Below, piece by piece: positions 59,405 to 64,000 of a DNA stretch of 64,000 nt (position 1 is its first letter; every line of letters begins with the position of its first letter). The position numbers were made by a program, and so were the translations under genes. The notes beneath the pieces are model-generated. The model was not told where the DNA came from, made no database searches, and was given only the letters and a program-made list of their open reading frames with translations. Source of the DNA: Lunularia cruciata. Lineage: Eukaryota; Streptophyta; Marchantiopsida; Lunulariales; Lunulariaceae. Location: NCBI GenBank assembly GCA_948567375.1, contig OX419759.1, forward strand, positions 3,201,303-3,265,302. Direction: 5' to 3'.

Positions 59405-62400
59405 TATTTGACAGTACAGGTATCCTGTAAAAAGCGTTACAGTTGCAGATCAATCAAAACAATTAAAACAGTGTTGCGTAGCTTGCAGACGAATCTCACT
59501 TTGGTGGAGGGAATTTGCATCAAGATCGCACCACCGTTTCATGCAAGCTTTTGAAGTCGCAGCAACGGGTTCGCATGCGTATGGAAGGAAGCAAATTCCA
59601 ACAGAAAATGAGAGGTGATGATTCCAAGTAGCAAGTAGCTCTAGGCTGAATATATGTAGATATAAAGAATCATGACCCTCAGCTCCGCTTGATTGCATAA
59701 GCCAGGATCTATTACGGATTTATGTAACGGTCGTCAGTCGACTTTTGATTCGGCTTCGCGTGAGATTCGAAGTTATTCATACACGAACTGCGTTGGTTTT
59801 GATCGAAGGAACAATTGCTCCGTTAACACGAGACAACAAAGATGGTGATCAGAGAATGTGTTCAAATTGGAAATCTCATACGAGGGAAACTACGTACTTT
59901 CATCGAAGTGCTCCACAATCCTCCATGCTTCAGCAAAATTTAAATAGACCGCAAGAACCGCCGTGAACAATTCGATGTTGAATCTCAATTGTAGTGGGGA
60001 GCACAGTACACCGGTGTGTAACCACTCAGTCTGCAACTGCAGCGAGGGAAGAACGAAGAACACTCACATTATTCCGGTTTCTCCAGCGCCATATTCAGCC
60101 GCAGATTAGGAGATTTCAGCCAAGATATTTCTCTATACTTGTCCAGACATGGTAGACCTGAACAGAAGTTGCTGTAGAGGTAATCATAACGACATGGGGA
60201 TAATGTACAGATTTCGCCGCTGCTGTCAACTGTATCAGACTGTTATTGAATGATGTGAGCTACTTGTATAGGAGACCTTTTATTCTTCATTTGGACGAGA
60301 TAAAGCTCTACCCAGTCAGGACAACGAGCGATCTGATTCTAAGAGAACTTTCTACTGGCTCTGTCAAGCTTCATTAGATGTTACCAGTGGGAAGCTACGG
60401 TCGCACACTGGAGAAGAGCAACATTCACTTTTATGTAAGAACTTATCAGACCTTCAGAAATTGCAATTAATTTGGAGAGCATCAATTTTGGTATTTTTGC
60501 TTCGAGAGCAAATTTCGAGTAACTGAGATGAAACCCATGATTGCCTTGGATGATTGCCCATCAAATCGAGGAGAAAAGACTATGGCAGAATTAAATAGGA
60601 GTAAGGCAAAACCAGTTGTTCACCTTCCCAAGATACGCTCAAATATATCCAACCATCTGCGATAGTATTTGTTCTCCAAAAGTAACCTTATAGTCTGCAG
60701 ACTAACGCACATTGAAAGATGGAAACTGTTACGATCTCCATAAGATTTCTTTAAAATTTAACCAAAAAGATCATCAACTGTGCATTTTTTGTGTGCCTCG
60801 TATAAAGCACCGTCGAAGCGTCACCAAGTGCTCAATACATTGCTTCGGTTTGAAGGAAGAGAACTTCTATCTCCAAGCTCTAATTCATGGCAAATCAACA
60901 GCATCACGACCGCTTCAGGGCATCCAAACTAGGTTCTAGCGTGACTCATCTTTGCTCTAAACCTGATTTAGTGGCTACGTGATAGATGGGCAATCACGGT
61001 GCAGATTAACTTATGTTCCGAAAGTTCATCAAAAATGAAAACCTCGAAAGTACACCTTACCGTCGATTGTCCATGTATTGACGTGTGATCTCGTTGACCT
61101 GTCAGATCATGATGCGGATTCACTGACCCACCTTATCAAATAATAAGTTAAGACTTTTGTCGAGATACATGGATAGCGCTGGCTTCAACCTTCAGATCAG
61201 CGTTCGTCATATCAAGGATCATGAAAGAATCGAAGATCGAACACCTTTTGCTTCAAGGTGATTTATTAATGTAAATCTTGATCATGACAGTTTGATCATC
61301 TTCCCACAGATGTAAGCAGAAGATTGGCTGTTTGATCGTGACGATGACAGTTTTGTGCTGCATGCAAACATTAGAAAGAAAATGGATTTACGGGCATACA
61401 CAGATGAGATGTGTGTGATTCATTTCAAGCTTCAGTCCTCACTTCAGGAGAATTCGTGCACACAAAAGGTGCACGTCTACTCCTTTTCTTCTGACAATCT
61501 TTGAGTTATCACCATGTTTATCTATTATCAAATATCTATCTGATATTTAAAAATGCACAGCTTTAATCAACCTGTGCCTTTTTTAAACAAAAAGCTACTT
61601 TTCTTTCTCAAGAAAGAAAAGTAGCTTTTTGTTTATGGTAATCTGTACTGCTGCATATACAGTAGATGTAAGTTGATAAATCTGCTTTCTGAATTGATGT
61701 TTACAATAAAAATTAGCAGTAAAGTTCTCCTGGAGGAAAGGAGAATGTAAGGGGACAGTAATGAGGGCATGATTCCGTAACTCAAACTTTTCTCTAAAAT
61801 TAACTTGGATCAACTTGATAGAATTAAGTTACATATAAAGTCCCTCTTTTGAAACGGATTCAGACATTCAGAAGACTTGTACTCCTACTTAGATTCAATT
61901 TCTTTTTCTGTTTGGAGTTCTTCGTTCGCTTGGGAAATACATTTGCCAATCCGATACCTATGGGCTGAGATGAGAATTGAATCCTCAAGTAGGTTAACAG
62001 ATTCTTACAAAGACAGGAAGCAGCCACAGATCCTATTTTGGTGCGTTGATTCTGTGTTAAGTATGTTACCGCCCGCAAATGGTATACTTGATATGCAGTA
62101 CATCACTATCCAAATCCTTCAGCAAAAACAGGACTGAAATATTCTTCAAACAAAACCCTTCTAACAGATATATCAAATCACCATCATCCACCAGACAAAA
62201 TGAACCAGAACAGTGTCCTTGCAGGTGATAATGACAATTTCAGTCTAGCAAAGAGCCTATTGTGACCTTTAATGTTACAATGATCACGATAAATTGTACT
62301 GATTATATATCCCGAGGGCTCTGTTCAGCTCGTTCAAGTAGGAACGTTTCTGTCCATTTACGACATGGAATTGTCAGCTATCTTCCCTTTCTACTGGAAT

Positions 62401-62510
62401 TAACATGATTTAGTATGGATACCTATTGAAGAAGATGGTGGTTTTCATTAGCCCGTGAAAAATATTGTAAATCTACGATACCGGAATCAAGTTTATTATT
62501 GTGACAAATG
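59405..62510. other. Upstream DNA of NCED copy 2, no gene seen
   Basis: Counterpart of 42,065-45,222. Short ORFs are not conserved in length. It contains a copy-specific perfect palindrome at 61,585-61,634. Confidence 0.5.
61585..61634. repeat. Perfect 24 bp inverted repeat present only in the derived copy
   Basis: Arms 61,585-61,608 and 61,611-61,634 (AAACAAAAAGCTACTTTTCT... and complement) with a 2 nt CA centre. In the ancestral copy (about 44,300-44,335) only the right arm exists. The left-arm position there holds unrelated sequence. Confidence 0.85.
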
Positions 62511-63839
62511 AATTTAAACATCTTGTTGGTGACCTTACACCATAATGAGCTATTTTGATCAAGAAGATTAAAATAGAAATAAACAAGAATGGAAGAAAGT
62601 TGCATTTTGGGAGAGAGGAGATGAGATAGGCTTGTTGAAAGGAAAAACTCCAATTGGAAAAATGCAACATTCTCTTGGGAAGGAAGGGATGTGGTTTGTT
62701 CTTGAGAAGGAAAAGATTTGATTGGTTCTTAACTCAATTGTTGCTTCACATTGAGCAAAACTCTCTAGAATAATGATTTGGAATGGTCCCAAGAAAGCTT
62801 TTTAGAGGGGTTTGACTATATATCATTGAGACAACCATTAGACTTAGATCTTTGTTTGTGTCATGGAGTTAATGGTTGCATATGATTAATAGTGTTACAA
62901 AGTTTTACGAGTAGTATCCTAGAATGCGCATACAAAGATGGAATGTAGTCCTCCAAGTGTCCAACCACCCTGATGACTATGAAGTACTGTTCTATCCTTC
63001 CAAAAGGGTGTGTAATAACAAGAGTCATAACCAAATCATGCTACTTATTCTATAGTTTTGTATTACTATATGATAACTCAAGGCATTTTGTAGTCTATCA
63101 CCATATTGTCCTTGATCTCTATAGAGCACCTAAAAATGAACACTTAGTTCTACAAGAATTATACCCTACACACAAGTGCTTATGCTCTTGTGTTAAGATT
63201 CCTCACTTCCACTCAATTAAGCACACACAATCATCCCTACAAGGTATAGATTAATACATAAACACCAAAGAGATAATCTCAATGGTGTAAATTTCATTTT
63301 TTGCAAAAGAAGGATGGACCAAATGAACTTGGTGATCATAAGACCTAAGCCTTTTATACATTTCATACTTAGCCACTACATAAATCCAATGGTGACAATG
63401 TATTGGATATCTTTGAATTACATCTAATGTGTTCAATGCTAATCATATATTATATACTTATCTTATCCTAATCTAACCTAGGTGGACGTGGCCCACATGG
63501 AGCAACCACATCTTCTTGTTGTGAAGGTAATAGGCTAACACAAGACCTTTATCTCATAACCTAACTAACTATGTACAAAGTATGTACATATACAAAGGAC
63601 CTTGAGCTACAACTATGAAGTCTATCCCATCCTAACTACAAGATGAGTCATGGTCCTTTTATACTAAGTTCTCACTTGTTTGTCATGTAAGAAGTTTTGG
63701 CAATTCATTTTGCATGAATCTTGTTGGTGTCACATTTTGGCAGCATTAAGGATGAACTTCCTTCTCACTTTCATAGTCGGATAAGCTCTATGAGCTCTTT
63801 TTGGTTACCTTCAACATCCAAAGCTAGTTGTTTCTTCTT
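62511..63839. other. Probable repeat-derived sequence, unresolved
   Basis: AT-rich DNA directly adjoining the duplicated segment. The minus strand shows promoter-like features (ATGTATAAAAGGC near 63,357-63,345, TGTACATA-type palindromes near 63,570-63,590) and no coding domain. It resembles plant LTR sequence in style, but I could not pair it with a second copy in the window. Confidence 0.35.
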
Positions 63840-64000
63840 GGAACTTAGTGTAACAGTTTGAAGATAAAGCACAAAAAATTGAAACTCCATAAGCACACAA
63901 GATTTGAACTCTCAAAAAACTCTGATGCTCCAAAGGAGCACCTTGTCTTTATTATATAGTCAAGAAGATCCACTCCAAGGAAGCTACACCCTTAGCTAGA
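63840..64000 (-). repeat. Third copy of the LTR-like repeat, cut by the window edge
   Basis: The minus strand reads GGAGTGGATCTTCTTGACTA, TATAATAAAGACAAGGTGCT, CCTTTGGAGCATCAG. It aligns with 52,960-52,780 (minus) and 20,905-20,985 (plus). Only the TATA-to-leader end is inside the window. Confidence 0.6.

Larger units (their letters stand above)
54411..62510. repeat. Segmental duplication, derived copy
   Basis: Direct-orientation copy of 37,014-45,222, about 17.4 kb downstream. The left edge starts in the intron before SAMHD1 exon 17, so this copy carries only an orphan gene tail, showing it is derived. Both edges abut repeat-type sequence (52,780-54,410 and 62,511-64,000). Confidence 0.9.

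Noticed and set aside
1-64000. CRISPR arrays, bacterial operons, rRNA genes
   Set aside because: No regularly spaced direct repeats, no Shine-Dalgarno-organised gene runs and no rRNA signature. The sequence is eukaryotic.

Overview
The window is plant nuclear DNA. The evidence is intron-rich genes with GT-AG splicing, a 9-cis-epoxycarotenoid dioxygenase (NCED) family, a plant-type SAMHD1 homologue, and dense Ty3/gypsy retrotransposon debris. Single-intron NCED genes and retroelement types familiar from non-seed plants make me lean to a bryophyte, probably a moss. That is inference, not proof.

Bases 1 to about 22,300 are a nested retrotransposon block with no host gene. I read it as one large, old gypsy element on the minus strand, split by two later insertions. 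Its gag, protease-like and DNA C5-methyltransferase-like parts lie at 19,471-15,600. Its reverse transcriptase lies at 10,400-9,416 and its RNase H and integrase at 1,264-1. A chromodomain-type gypsy element (about 10,430-15,485) separates the methyltransferase from the reverse transcriptase, and part of that element's integrase is inverted. A second gypsy element (1,265-9,415) separates the reverse transcriptase from the RNase H. Its 3' LTR carries a further solo LTR of the same family. A plus-strand repeat (20,290-20,985) and a decayed non-LTR-like C-terminal fragment (to about 22,260) close the block.

Bases 22,300-37,570 are gene-bearing and look different in base composition. They hold a mitochondrial-carrier-family gene (24,482-26,915, 4 coding exons, 641 aa with a very long N-terminal extension). 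They also hold a SAMHD1/VEN4-like dNTP triphosphohydrolase gene (31,791-37,570, 18 coding exons, 490 aa). Every exon junction of both could be placed by reading frame and splice sites.

Bases 37,014-62,510 are dominated by a direct segmental duplication of about 8.1-8.2 kb (37,014-45,222 and 54,411-62,510). Each copy carries an apparently intact two-exon NCED gene on the minus strand (657 aa, about 93% identical by my manual count). The second copy also carries a dead 3' end of the SAMHD1 gene, which shows which copy is derived. The 9.2 kb between the copies holds a third, frameshifted NCED relic in the opposite orientation, a copia RNase H scrap, hairpin-rich segments and part of an LTR-like repeat. 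The derived copy is bracketed by repeat sequence on both sides. The LTR-like repeat seen at 20.3 kb recurs at 52.8-54.4 kb and at the right edge (63.8-64.0 kb).

Functionally the living genes are a plastid NCED pair (rate-limiting step of abscisic acid synthesis), a dNTP-pool enzyme and an organellar carrier. They are neighbours, not an operon or an obvious pathway cluster. The least ordinary content is the methyltransferase-bearing retrotransposon relic.
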